A stretch of 44,480 bases of DNA, taken from positions 1 through 44,480 of the forward strand of contig JADHNY010000021.1 in the NCBI GenBank assembly GCA_016779265.1. The letters are read 5' to 3'. A program made the position numbers and the translations under genes. Positions 36,142 to 44,470 of this stretch are shown here, piece after piece. The notes below the pieces were generated by a model that saw nothing but the letters and a program-made list of their open reading frames with translations, was not told where the DNA came from and made no database searches. Source of the DNA: Pirellulales bacterium. Lineage in GTDB: Bacteria > Planctomycetota > Planctomycetia > Pirellulales > UBA1268. Within the stretch, counting starts at the first letter, position 1. Every line of letters starts with the position of its first letter.

Positions 36142-36972
36142 ATGACTGCTCGGAGCAATCCAGGCCGCAAGGTGGCGGCAATCGTGTTTGATATCGAGAG
36201 CGTGGCTGACGGAGACCTCGTCAGCCGCCTCCGGTATCCCGGAGATGGGCTCTCTGGGGCAGAGGCGATTGTTCGCTACAAGGCGGAACTGCTGGAGACC
36301 ACCGGCAAGGATTTCATTCCCTACACCTACCAGCTGCCGATCTCGCTGGTGGTAGCGACAGTTGCGGCTGACTACCGGCTGCTGAATCTCGTGGCCCTCG
36401 ATGAGGACGAGTCGCGGCCTCATGAAATCGTTCGGCAGTTCTGGGATGGCTGGGAGCGGTATGACCAGCCCACGCTGGTGACCTTCAATGGTCGCGGCTT
36501 CGACCTGCCGCTCTTAGAACTGGCCTGCTTCCGCTACGGGATCCCAATCCCCGACTGGTTTGCGGAGGATCGCCGCAGTTTCGATCAGCCCCGCAACCGC
36601 TTCAACATCGCCGGCCATTTCGACCTTCAGGAGTGGCTGACCAACTCCGGTGCGAGTCGCTTCAACGGCGGCCTCTCGCTGGCGGCTTCGTTGATCGGCA
36701 AGCCGGGCAAGCTCGACGTGGCGGGCCACATGGTGCAGGAGCTCTGGGAAACAGATCGCCGGCAGGAGATTCATGACTACTGTCGGGCTGATGTGCTCGA
36801 CACGTATTTCATCTATCTGCGGACCCGCGTGGTGGCAGGGGTGCTCAGCCTCGCGGAAGAACAGGCAATCATCGAAGAAACTCGCGAGTGGCTCGAAGCC
36901 CGCGCGGCCTCATCGCCGGCGCTGCAGAAGTATCTCGACGCCTGGGGCGACTGGCAGAGCCCTTGGGCCTGA
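36142..36972 (+). CDS. Predicted PolB-like 3'-5' exonuclease
   Basis: 276 residues from ATG 36142, with AAGGAG seven bases upstream; the frame upstream overlaps the oxidoreductase and is a shadow. The motif order is that of the DEDD exonuclease fold: FDIES near residue 17 (first Asp/Glu pair), TFNGRGFDLPLLE near 115 (second Asp), and YCRADVLDTYF near 213 (final Asp and the downstream D). It matches the family described as 'predicted 3'-5' exonuclease related to the PolB exonuclease domain' (Pfam DNA_pol_B_exo2). It lacks a polymerase domain, so a repair or RNA/DNA-trimming role is likely. A strong hairpin overlaps its stop codon. Confidence 0.85.
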   Translation: MTARSNPGRKVAAIVFDIESVADGDLVSRLRYPGDGLSGAEAIVRYKAELLETTGKDFIPYTYQLPISLVVATVAADYRLLNLVALDEDESRPHEIVRQFWDGWERYDQPTLVTFNGRGFDLPLLELACFRYGIPIPDWFAEDRRSFDQPRNRFNIAGHFDLQEWLTNSGASRFNGGLSLAASLIGKPGKLDVAGHMVQELWETDRRQEIHDYCRADVLDTYFIYLRTRVVAGVLSLAEEQAIIEETREWLEARAASSPALQKYLDAWGDWQSPWA

Positions 36973-36996
36973 GCCACCGCAGCGGTGACTCAGGCC
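36966..36996. terminator. Bidirectional terminator-like hairpin
   Basis: GGCCTGAG (36966-36973) pairs with CTCAGGCC (36989-36996), and CACCG with CGGTG inside it, giving about 13 pairs with one C/A mismatch. It overlaps the exonuclease stop codon and lies in the convergent gap before the lysine-rich gene. No T-run follows on either strand. Confidence 0.5.
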
Positions 36997-37032
36997 AATG
37001 GCAAAATCGGTGCGAACGGGCAGGCGAGTGGC

Positions 37033-37353
37033 CTATTCTTCGATCGGCTCTTTGACGAGCTGCACGAAGTGTGGTGCCTTTGAGCCGCCTGCAGAGAGTT
37101 CGGTGGCCTTCTTGTCGGCAGCCTTCTTGTCGGCGTATTCGAAGAGCACCACACGCTTCATCGACTGTGTGTAGACGCCCCAGAAGGCCTTCATGCGGGC
37201 CTCTTTGGCCACCTTTTTCTTCGTGGTCCGCTTGGCAGTCGTCTTCTTGGTAGCGGCCTTCTTCTTCTTGGCTGGCTTCTTTGCCTTCTCGATTGCCTCA
37301 GCAGCTTCGGCTTCAGCTCGGAGGGCCTTGCGACTGACAACTTTGCGTGCCAT
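37033..37353 (-). CDS. Small lysine-rich, histone-H1-like N-terminus protein
   Basis: 106 residues from ATG 37353. The frame continues far upstream, but the natural start is MARKVVSRKALRAE. Residues 10-50 are a Lys/Ala/Thr-rich basic tail with KKP/KKT repeats (KKPAKKKKAATKKTT), like the tails of bacterial histone-H1-like proteins. The last 53 residues form a compact domain (MKAFWGVYTQSMKRVVLFEY, then DKKAADKKATEL and HFVQLVKEP) that I associate with a conserved planctomycete protein. Nucleic-acid binding through the basic tail is likely; the role of the C-domain is unknown. It diverges from nadA across 150 bp, with -10-like AGTATAAC (37432-37439) on both strands. Confidence 0.8.
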   Translation of the reverse strand: MARKVVSRKALRAEAEAAEAIEKAKKPAKKKKAATKKTTAKRTTKKKVAKEARMKAFWGVYTQSMKRVVLFEYADKKAADKKATELSAGGSKAPHFVQLVKEPIEE

Positions 37354-37503
37354 GGGCGGCTCTGCGTTCCTGTAAGGGGCTTTGATTTCGAGTGGTGGCG
37401 AGCGAAGTCGCCAGCGGTGATTCGGAATGCTCAGTATAACGGTCCGAAGAGCCCGGCGGCAGGCCTCCAGTCGCCCTATACTCTCAGGAAAACAGGAGTT
37501 TTC

Positions 37504-38658
37504 ATGCCCGACGCCCTCTGTGAACCCACTGCTGCCGGTCCTCTCGCCCAGTATCGGGCAATGGAAGACGCCACGCTGGCTGCCCGTATCGAGGGGGTCC
37601 GTCGTCGGATGGGCGAACGGCTGGTAATTCTCGGCCATCACTATCAGCAGGATGGCGTGATCGCCCATGCGGATATCACCGGCGACAGCTACCAGCTCTC
37701 CGTCTCGGCCGCCGCTCGTGAAGCCTGCGAGGCGATTGTGTTCTGCGGCGTGCACTTCATGGCAGAAACCGCCGATATTCTGGTCAATCGGCCGGAGAAG
37801 CTTGCAGCCAGGGGTGGGCGACGAGTGACCGTGGTGCTGCCCGATATGGCCGCAGGCTGCTCGATGGCCGACATGGCTGCGATTGAGCAGGTTGAGGATG
37901 CGTGGGCCGACATGGGCGAGGTGATCGACACCGACGAGATCACGCCTGTGACCTATATCAACTCAGCGGCCAGCCTGAAGGCCTTCTGTGGCCGTCATGG
38001 TGGCATCGTCTGCACATCCAGCAACGCGCGGGCAGTCTTGGAATGGGCCTTTGCCCAGCGGCGACGGGTGCTGTTCTTCCCCGATCAGCATCTCGGCCGC
38101 AACACCGCCCGCACGATGGGCATCCCGCTGGAGGAGATGTGTGTCTGGAACCCGCTGGCGGCAGCGGCAGGCGGAGAACTCGGTGGCGTTGCTCGCGACC
38201 AGTTCGAGAAGAGCCGCGTGATCCTCTGGCAGGGCCACTGCAGTGTGCATGCGATGTTTCGCCCGGAGCATGTGGATGCTGTTCGTGAAGCAGTGCCGGG
38301 CGTGAAGGTGCTCGTGCATCCCGAATGCTCGATGGAGGTGGTCGACAAGGCTGACCTCGCAGGCTCGACGAGCTACATCATCAAGCAGGTAGAGGCCGCT
38401 CCCGCAGGCACGTCCTGGGCGATCGGGACCGAGATGCACCTCGTGAAGCGGCTTGAGCAGCAGCATCCAGAGCAGACGATTCGCTTTCTCTCTCCGGTGG
38501 TCTGCATGTGCGCGACGATGTACCGCATTGACCTGGCCCATCTCTGCTGGAGCCTCGAACACCTCGAGGCTGGCGGGCCGGTGAACGTGATTCATGTTGA
38601 CGAGGAGACTGCCGCCTGGTCGACCACCGCACTGGAGCGGATGCTTGCCGTTTCGTGA
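37504..38658 (+). CDS. nadA: Quinolinate synthase
   Basis: 384 residues from ATG 37504, with AGGAG six bases upstream. NadA condenses iminoaspartate with dihydroxyacetone phosphate to quinolinate in de novo NAD synthesis, using a [4Fe-4S] cluster. Cysteines in the expected regions are present: AAGCSMAD, WQGHCSVH, HPECSMEV and PVVCMCATMY. The substrate motifs LGHHYQQDGV, ADITGDSYQLS and FPDQHLGRNTA are clear. The length matches the long NadA class (about 350-380). nadB and nadC are not in the window. The stop codon overlaps or adjoins the reading frame of the next gene, so the two may be one transcript. Confidence 0.94.
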   Translation: MPDALCEPTAAGPLAQYRAMEDATLAARIEGVRRRMGERLVILGHHYQQDGVIAHADITGDSYQLSVSAAAREACEAIVFCGVHFMAETADILVNRPEKLAARGGRRVTVVLPDMAAGCSMADMAAIEQVEDAWADMGEVIDTDEITPVTYINSAASLKAFCGRHGGIVCTSSNARAVLEWAFAQRRRVLFFPDQHLGRNTARTMGIPLEEMCVWNPLAAAAGGELGGVARDQFEKSRVILWQGHCSVHAMFRPEHVDAVREAVPGVKVLVHPECSMEVVDKADLAGSTSYIIKQVEAAPAGTSWAIGTEMHLVKRLEQQHPEQTIRFLSPVVCMCATMYRIDLAHLCWSLEHLEAGGPVNVIHVDEETAAWSTTALERMLAVS

Positions 38659-38753
38659 ACAGCACGGCAGCCAGAGATCTACCGGCCCCGCGACCGACAG
38701 CCCTGACCCCCCAGCAACCTCTGAGAGAGACCACGGTGCGTGCAGATACAACG

Positions 38754-39884
38754 ATGTCCGAGCGATCAACGATGACGAACGAAGCGATGCAGATTTCTCG
38801 CCGAGGATGGCTCGGTTCGGCAGCAGCCCTCGGCATGGCAGCGGCGGTGGCGATGGAGCCGCAGCCGGCGAAGGCGGAGCCCGCGGCTCGCCGCGGTATC
38901 CCCTTGGGCTATGACAACTTTGCGGTGCGAGCGATGGGCTGGAATGCCCGGCAGCTGGTCGATCATGCTGACACGCTCAACTGCGACTCGCTCTTCATCA
39001 CCGACTTCGGTCCGTTCGAAGGCCGCTACGACGATGCTTCGTTAACCGAGCTCCGTCGTTACGCGAGTGATCGTGGGGTGGCCATCGTGCTGGGCAGCTG
39101 GAGCATCTGTCCGGGCTCAGGCACCTTTAAGAAAGACTGGGGAACGGCGGAGGAGCACCTCGCCCTCGGCATCCGCATGGCCAAGGCGTTGGGGTCGCCG
39201 GCGTTTCGGGTCGTGCTCGGCAACGGTGCTGATCGACTCAGTGAGGGTGGGATAGCAGCCCGTATCGATGAGACGGTGGCGGTGCTCAAAGCGGTGCGGA
39301 GCAGGGCGGTGGATGCAGGTGTGAAGATCGCCGTTGAAAATCATGCAGGCGACATGCGAGCTTCGGAGCTGAAGGGTCTGATCGAAGCGGCTGGTTCCGA
39401 CTTTGTGGGTGCCAACTTCGATTCAGGGAATGCCTGCTGGACGCTCGAGGCCCCGCTTGAGTCCCTAACGGTCCTCGGGCCGCTCGTGGCTACCACAAGC
39501 CTCCGCGACACGATGCTCTGGGAGAGCGAGCAGGGCATCACAGCCCAGTGGACCGCGATGGGTGATGGCTGCGTCGATCTCTCTGCCTTCTTCGATCACT
39601 TCGCTGCGACCTGTCCGGGTGTCACCGTGCACATCGAAACTATCTCCGGCTTTCCTCGCGAGATGAAGCTCTTCGATGCTGAGTTCTGGAAGGCCTATCC
39701 AGAACTCACGGCCGCGGAGCTCGCTCCGTTTCTCGCCCTCGCGCGGAAAGGAACGCCGATCGAGCCTTTCCGCTTGCCCGAAGGCCCGGCCCGTCGCGAG
39801 GCAGAGCAGCAGTCGCAGCTTGCCGAAATCGAACGGAGCATCCGCTACTGCCGCGAGACCCTCGGCCTCGGCGTGCGAACCTAG
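38754..39884 (+). CDS. Tat-exported TIM-barrel sugar epimerase/isomerase-like protein
   Basis: 376 residues if started at ATG 38754. GTG 38655, which overlaps the nadA stop, and GTG 38736 are alternatives; a start at 38772 or 38787 would leave the signal at the very N-terminus. A twin-arginine signal is present (ISRRGWLGSAAALGMAAAVA, residues about 13-32). The rest is an AP endonuclease 2/xylose isomerase-like TIM barrel, with strand-end residues typical of metal-binding sugar epimerases: IAVENHAGD, VGANFDSGN, TSLRDT, VHIETISGF. These enzymes use a divalent metal to isomerise or epimerise keto-sugars. Its exported location is notable. The next gene downstream is a convergent xylulokinase-like kinase, which fits carbohydrate use. 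Confidence 0.8.
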   Translation: MSERSTMTNEAMQISRRGWLGSAAALGMAAAVAMEPQPAKAEPAARRGIPLGYDNFAVRAMGWNARQLVDHADTLNCDSLFITDFGPFEGRYDDASLTELRRYASDRGVAIVLGSWSICPGSGTFKKDWGTAEEHLALGIRMAKALGSPAFRVVLGNGADRLSEGGIAARIDETVAVLKAVRSRAVDAGVKIAVENHAGDMRASELKGLIEAAGSDFVGANFDSGNACWTLEAPLESLTVLGPLVATTSLRDTMLWESEQGITAQWTAMGDGCVDLSAFFDHFAATCPGVTVHIETISGFPREMKLFDAEFWKAYPELTAAELAPFLALARKGTPIEPFRLPEGPARREAEQQSQLAEIERSIRYCRETLGLGVRT

Positions 39885-39945
39885 CGGACACGCCGCTGCG
39901 GCCGAGCATCGCGTGGGCAGGCGGTCTGCCTCGAGCTGAGTGCGG

Positions 39946-41484
39946 TCAGGCCGGCTCAGCATCACCACGTAGGGCCTGTTCCAGCTGCGGCACGATCGCC
40001 AGGAGTCGGCGATGCCGCCGGTAGCCCGAGGCGAGGGTGGCAACGGCCTCAGGCTGGGGTGTGAACCGCTGCGGCGTGCCGGTGGCATGGGCGGCAAGGT
40101 GCTCAGACCATGAGATCGCCTGGCCGGTGAGGCGGGCCTGGCGATACTTCGCCATCAATGCGGCGCCGTAGGCCGTGCCCTCGTCCGCCCCGTCGAGCAC
40201 CGTGACTGGCGTGTTGAAGACGTCGGCCAAGACCTGACCGAGGGCGGCTGTCTTGACGAGGCCTCCGGAGAGGAGGATCTCGGTGCGGGGAAACCCCTGC
40301 TGGTCGAGCTCGTCGCAGCCCACCCGCAGGTTGAACATTGTGGCCAACAGCATCGCCTTGGCGGTGTTGCCGGCTGAGGCGTTATCTGGGTTGAGGCCAG
40401 CCACGAGTGCGGTGCCACCGTGGGAGACACCCACGCCCGGTTCGTCATCCATGAAGGGTAGCGCGGCGAGGCCTCCGCAGTCGTCTGCAGCATCGACCAC
40501 CTGTGGCATGACCGCATCGAAGCCCTGCGGTCCGCCGAGCATCTCGACCATCGTGTTCATCGCAGTGGTGCCGTTGCGGATCCAGACCATGTTGATCGGG
40601 CGACCATCGGGAGCACAGAAGTGATCGATCGCCTGCGAGACGCCCGTGAACGGCTTGTCGCCGACTGCATTGGCCACGACGCTCGTGCCAAAGCTCATCG
40701 CCACCATGCCAGGCTCGGCAATCAGCGAGCCAGCCAGAGCTGCGGGCTGGTCACCTTCGGCAGGAGCGACGGGGGTGTTTTCCGGCAGGCCAAGGAGAGC
40801 GGCTCCTTGCTGGTTGAGCGTGCCACCATCCTCCCCAACAGATCGGACGACGGGGAGCAGCGAGGCGAGCGAGCGGCCGCAGCCGGTGGTCAGCGTGTCG
40901 TAGGTGGCGAGTCGCGCCGCGTCGTAGCCGCCGGTGGCCTGATCGATCGGAAACATGCCTGACGCATCGCCCACGCCGAGGTTCCAGCTGCCGGTGAGCC
41001 GCCAGGCGAGCCATCCGGAAGGCGTGGTGATGTGGGCCACCAGGGCAGCGATCTCAGGCCGGTTGCGGACGGTCCAGAGCCAGCGGGTGCCGGTCATTCG
41101 CTTGGGGCACTTCACGCCCAAGGCCTCAGTCAGCTCATGGCCTTCGGCCTCGTTGCGGCCATCGCACCAGAGCCTCGCTGGGGCCACAACCTCGCCGGCC
41201 TCGTCACAGAGCACCTCGCCGTGCATCTGTCCGCAGAGGCCGACTGCGAGCACCTCCATCTCAATGCCTTTGTCGGCCAGCTGCTGCCGTAGGTCGGCCA
41301 TCGCGGCCTGGAGGGCGGACTCCCAATCAGCCGGACGCTGTTCGTAGCACTCGGCGGCCAGGCCTGGCACCATCTCGTAGCCGCCCTCACCAGTCGCGAG
41401 AATCGCCAGCGACTCGTCGGTAAAGATCACCGACAACCCCTGGGTGCCCAGATCGATTCCCACATAGCCGCGGTGCGTCATCAC
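39946..41484 (-). CDS. xylB: FGGY-family carbohydrate kinase, xylulokinase-like
   Basis: 512 residues from ATG 41484 (or 41481), with GGGAGA just upstream. It phosphorylates a sugar with ATP; the CGQMHG motif (about residue 83) and the GDQPAALAG motif in the middle are typical of xylulokinase. The N-terminal phosphate motif GIDLGTQGLS (residues 9-18), the second ATP motif SFGTSVV and the adenosine motif LLSGGLVKTAALGQVLAD are all present. The two FGGY domains are complete and the length is close to XylB (484). It is convergent with the TIM-barrel epimerase-like gene, and no xylose transporter or isomerase (xylA) is in the window. D-xylulose is the best-supported substrate but is not certain. 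Confidence 0.83.
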   Translation of the reverse strand: MMTHRGYVGIDLGTQGLSVIFTDESLAILATGEGGYEMVPGLAAECYEQRPADWESALQAAMADLRQQLADKGIEMEVLAVGLCGQMHGEVLCDEAGEVVAPARLWCDGRNEAEGHELTEALGVKCPKRMTGTRWLWTVRNRPEIAALVAHITTPSGWLAWRLTGSWNLGVGDASGMFPIDQATGGYDAARLATYDTLTTGCGRSLASLLPVVRSVGEDGGTLNQQGAALLGLPENTPVAPAEGDQPAALAGSLIAEPGMVAMSFGTSVVANAVGDKPFTGVSQAIDHFCAPDGRPINMVWIRNGTTAMNTMVEMLGGPQGFDAVMPQVVDAADDCGGLAALPFMDDEPGVGVSHGGTALVAGLNPDNASAGNTAKAMLLATMFNLRVGCDELDQQGFPRTEILLSGGLVKTAALGQVLADVFNTPVTVLDGADEGTAYGAALMAKYRQARLTGQAISWSEHLAAHATGTPQRFTPQPEAVATLASGYRRHRRLLAIVPQLEQALRGDAEPA

Positions 41485-41625
41485 ATCTCCCTGTCAGGTT
41501 CTCGCGAGGCTGGTCTGCAAAGCGGTTACTATACGTGCTGGAAGATCAAAGAATGCCCGGCCTGTTGTACGGCAGGCTGCACTGGCCACTCCCACTCTGG
41601 CCACTCTTAGCGGAAAGGATGCGTA

Positions 41626-42786
41626 ATGCGGTTGCGAGAACGTCCACAGAGTCTCTCCGCGATGCCGACCAGGCTGCAGCGAGCCGTCGGGATGGCGGTG
41701 ATGCTTTCGCTCCCGCTCGCAGGCGGTATTCGCCTGGCTGAGTCTGTTCATGCGGCCGACGCCCCCGCGGGTGTGGCGGAGGCCGTGGCGGCGGCGGTGC
41801 GGCTGGCGACAGCCGGGCCGACCGGTGGCCAGGCGGGCCTGGCGGCCGATGCCGATCTGGTGGCGGCGATGGAGCCGGCGATGCTCGTGCCCTGCCTGGC
41901 GGCCTTCGCCGAGGCGACTCCCGCAGGCGTCAACTGGCTCTCCAGCGGCCTCGACCGGGCGGTGGAGCAGTTGGGCGAGCGGGTGCCGCTTGATGAACTC
42001 ACTGCTTTCGTGGCCGACGCCGGCCGGCCCGCCCGCGGCCGAGTGCTTGCCGAGCGATGGCTTCGCAGCCGTGCACCGGAGCAGGCCGCCGCCCTCCTCG
42101 ACAGCATGCTCAGCGACCCGGCCCTGCCGCTGCGGCGGGCGGCGATTGAGAAGCGGCTCGCCGCCGTGGCCGATGCTGCTGAGCCTGAGCAGCTGGCCGT
42201 GCACCGCGAGATGCTCACGGCTGCCCGCGACGTCGATCAGGTGCAGGCGATTGCCGCCTGGCTGCGGGAGCATGGCGATGCGGTTGATGTGTCGGAGGTG
42301 CTCGGCTTTGTGAAGCAGTGGCGGGCCAGCGAGGCTTTCGACAACGTCGGCGGCATCGGTTTTGCCGCGGTCTATCCGCCGGAGGAAGCGGCGGCGGCAC
42401 CCAATGTGGCTGATTGGAAAGCAGTGACTGCCGAGGGCGACGGAGGCGAGGTCGATCTCAACGCGGCGATCGGCACCCGCAAGGGCGTGGTCTCCTATGC
42501 CGTGGCTGAGGTCGATATGCAGCGAGGCCGCACGGCTGAGGTGCGGATCGGCAGCCCGTGTGCTGTGGTCGTCTGGATCAACGGCGAGAAGGTAATCGAC
42601 CGCGAGATCTACCATGCTTCGGAAGCCATCGATCAGTACGTCGGTGAGGCGACGTTTCGAGCTGGCACCAATACGGTCTTGGTGAAGTGCTGCCAGAACG
42701 AACAGACCGAGTCGTGGGCGGCCGACTGGAAGTTTCAGCTCCGCATCTGTGATCCCCTCGGCACCCCACTGGGAGTTCAGCCATGA
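41626..42786 (+). CDS. Secreted Ala-rich protein with C-terminal beta-domain
   Basis: 386 residues from ATG 41626, with AAGGA about eight bases upstream. The N-terminus has a signal peptide with a basic lead (RLRERPQ, hydrophobic MAVMLSLPLAGG, cleavage near VHAA). Residues about 50-250 form an Ala-rich helical repeat region resembling HEAT repeats (LVAAMEPAMLVPCLAAF, LDRAVEQLGERV). The C-terminal 110 residues form a beta-sandwich-like domain (VEVRIGSPCAVVVWINGEKV, quoted in part; YVGEATFRAGTNTVLVKC) of a kind seen in planctomycete secreted proteins. It overlaps the propeller gene by ATGA, so the pair is translationally coupled. The pairing suggests one exported complex, with no known function. 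Confidence 0.75.
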   Translation: MRLRERPQSLSAMPTRLQRAVGMAVMLSLPLAGGIRLAESVHAADAPAGVAEAVAAAVRLATAGPTGGQAGLAADADLVAAMEPAMLVPCLAAFAEATPAGVNWLSSGLDRAVEQLGERVPLDELTAFVADAGRPARGRVLAERWLRSRAPEQAAALLDSMLSDPALPLRRAAIEKRLAAVADAAEPEQLAVHREMLTAARDVDQVQAIAAWLREHGDAVDVSEVLGFVKQWRASEAFDNVGGIGFAAVYPPEEAAAAPNVADWKAVTAEGDGGEVDLNAAIGTRKGVVSYAVAEVDMQRGRTAEVRIGSPCAVVVWINGEKVIDREIYHASEAIDQYVGEATFRAGTNTVLVKCCQNEQTESWAADWKFQLRICDPLGTPLGVQP

Positions 42787-44021
42787 GTGCAACCACGCTT
42801 CTTTCCGGCTTCTTTCGTCGTCGCTGGGCGGCTACCGCAGCGGCGGGCCTGCTCATCGGGGCCGTCGCCCCGGCCGTGGCCGGTGACTGGCTGGGCTTCC
42901 ATGGCAACGACGGCTCGGGTGTTGCCCAGACGCCGATTCGCCGCACCTGGACCGCCGATGAGGGCATCGCCTGGAAGGTCGATCTGCCCGGTCGCTCGGT
43001 GGCCAGCCCGATCGTGGTGGGCGACCTCGTGGTGGCGACGGCCTCCAGCGGACCCAAGCAGGATCAGCTGCACATCGTGGCGGTCGACCGCGAGACCGGC
43101 GAGCTCCGCTGGGAGCGGATCTTCCAGGCCACCGGCCGCACGCTCTGTCATCCAACGAGTGCTGTCGCTGCCTGCACGCCGGCGAGCGATGGTGAGCGGA
43201 TCGTGGCGCTCTATTCCTCGTGTGATCTCTTCTGCGTCGACCTCGAAGGCCGGCTGCTCTGGCAGCGAAACCTCGCCGTGGAGCATCCCCGCGCCGGTAA
43301 CGACGTCGGTATGGGCTCAAGCCCGCGGATCATCGACGATGCGGTGTTTGTGCAGATCGACTGCCAGGGCGATGCCTTCGGCTCGGCGATCGATCTGGCC
43401 ACTGGCGACGATCGCTGGAGCGTGACCCGGGCGAAGATCGCCTGCTGGGCCAGCCCACTTGAGGTCGATCTGGAGGGGCAGGGCACCTGCGTCTTGATGC
43501 AAAACCCGCGCGGCCTGGAGCTGAGGAGGGTGGGCGATGGTACGGCGGTCTGGCTCTGGGAAGGGGATGTGGGCGGCATCCCGATGGCGGCCACGGCCGA
43601 TGGCCTGATCTACGCCCCGACCAATGGCGTGGCGGCCCTCGACCCAACGGCCGAATCGGGCCGTCCGCAGTGGCAGCAGCCGAAACTCTCCTGCGGGATC
43701 TCAAGCCCGGTTGTGTTTGGCGACGCGGTGGCGAGCCTCAACCGCGGCGGTGTGCTCGTGGTGGCTGATGCGGCCGACGGCTCGGTCCGCAAGCAGGTGC
43801 GTCTCGCTGGCACCTTCTGGTCGAGCCCAATCGTCGTGGGCGACACGATCGTGGCGGTCAACATGGAGGGCACGACGTTTGTGGTGGAGGCCAGCGGCGA
43901 CTACGCGATCCTCGCCAAGAACGAACTGCCCGGCAGTTTCCCTTCCACCCCGGCGGCCGCCGACGGCAGCCTCTACCTGCAGTCCGAAACCGCCCTCTGG
44001 AAGACCGCGGCAGCGGAGTGA
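42783..44021 (+). CDS. Exported PQQ-type beta-propeller protein
   Basis: 412 residues, coupled to the upstream gene by an ATGA overlap at 42783-42786. A signal peptide spans about residues 1-35 (AAGLLIGAVAPAVAG). The mature chain is built of propeller blades with the recurring pattern 'V.GD.VV.....G.I.A.D..TGE..W': VVATASSGPKQD, VAVDRETGELRW, FCVDLEGRLLW, VFGDAVASLNRGG, VVGDTIVAVN. It has about seven or eight blades. It resembles PQQ-binding-like (BamB/outer-membrane-assembly or dehydrogenase-like) propellers common in planctomycetes. Catalytic PQQ ligands of quinoproteins were not recognised, so it is more likely a scaffold or binding protein. Confidence 0.85.
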   Translation: MSATTLLSGFFRRRWAATAAAGLLIGAVAPAVAGDWLGFHGNDGSGVAQTPIRRTWTADEGIAWKVDLPGRSVASPIVVGDLVVATASSGPKQDQLHIVAVDRETGELRWERIFQATGRTLCHPTSAVAACTPASDGERIVALYSSCDLFCVDLEGRLLWQRNLAVEHPRAGNDVGMGSSPRIIDDAVFVQIDCQGDAFGSAIDLATGDDRWSVTRAKIACWASPLEVDLEGQGTCVLMQNPRGLELRRVGDGTAVWLWEGDVGGIPMAATADGLIYAPTNGVAALDPTAESGRPQWQQPKLSCGISSPVVFGDAVASLNRGGVLVVADAADGSVRKQVRLAGTFWSSPIVVGDTIVAVNMEGTTFVVEASGDYAILAKNELPGSFPSTPAAADGSLYLQSETALWKTAAAE

Positions 44022-44039
44022 GGCGGATGGGACGGTGGA

Positions 44040-44063
44040 AGCTCGAGGAGCGTTACGAGTTTT
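44040..44063 (+). terminator. Terminator-like hairpin after the propeller gene
   Basis: CTCG and CGAG arms around a ten-base loop, followed by TTTTT (44059-44064 region). It starts 18 bases after the propeller gene's stop codon. It shares AGCTCGAG-N-CGTT-N-TTTTTCG with the 32941-32966 hairpin that follows the MMPL gene. Confidence 0.5.
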
Positions 44064-44158
44064 TCGCCACTGTGCTGATGCCTGAACTGCCGCAGGAGTC
44101 TGCGGCGAAAAAGTCCAGCGACGAGACTCCTGCCGCCCCGCAGCCGGTGGGGCCGTTC

Positions 44159-44288
44159 GGGGAGCCCAGTTCTGCTCCACCGGGCGTTCGCTTCGGCATC
44201 CCTGCCTTCGCTCACTCGAGGTATCTCGCTTTCGCCTTCCAGGCTTCGCTCGAAGACCCACGCCGGTGTTGCAGCACCGAGCTTCCCC
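44159..44288. repeat. Palindrome-bounded intergenic repeat, copy B
   Basis: A 130-bp element, bounded by GGGGAGC (44159-44165) and GCTTCCCC (44281-44288), an imperfect inverted pair. It shares CGGGCGTTCGCTTCG (44181-44195), CTTCGCTCACTCGAG (44206-44220) and GGCTTCGCTCGA (44242-44253) with copy A at 26654-26781, at almost the same spacing. Confidence 0.72.
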
Positions 44289-44349
44289 TCACTCGTCGAT
44301 TGGGAGGCAGCCGGACCTCTCGTACGCAGCCACTCTCCACCAAACGGCT

Positions 44350-44403
44350 CCGGCCTCCTGATCGAGCCAGCACCACCACAGGCTGACTCGATCAGGAGGC
44401 CGG
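44350..44403. repeat. Stem-loop 1 with 17-bp perfect arms
   Basis: CCGGCCTCCTGATCGAG (44350-44366) and CTCGATCAGGAGGCCGG (44387-44403) are perfect complements around a 20-base loop. The loop contains CACCACCACAGG (44371-44382), which also occurs in stem-loop 2. Confidence 0.85.
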
Positions 44404-44422
44404 ACGTTGTGTTTGCCTTGGG

Positions 44423-44470
44423 CGGCTTGGGCAGAGGCGACACCACCACAGGTCACCCCTGCCCGAGCCG
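44423..44470. repeat. Stem-loop 2 with same loop motif
   Basis: CGGCTTGGGCAG (44423-44434) pairs with CTGCCCGAGCCG (44459-44470) with one G-U pair, around a 24-base loop. The loop contains CACCACCACAGG (44441-44452), exactly 70 bases after its counterpart in stem-loop 1. The right arm can also form CCCGAG/CTCGGG with downstream sequence. Confidence 0.7.

Noticed and set aside
44018-44386. 122-codon open frame at the right edge
   Set aside because: It runs through a terminator-like hairpin and the dispersed repeat, has no protein-like motif, and starts inside the previous gene.
44350-44470. Twin hairpins as integron attC sites
   Set aside because: No GTTRRRY/RYYYAAC boxes flank the stems, and no integrase is present in the window.
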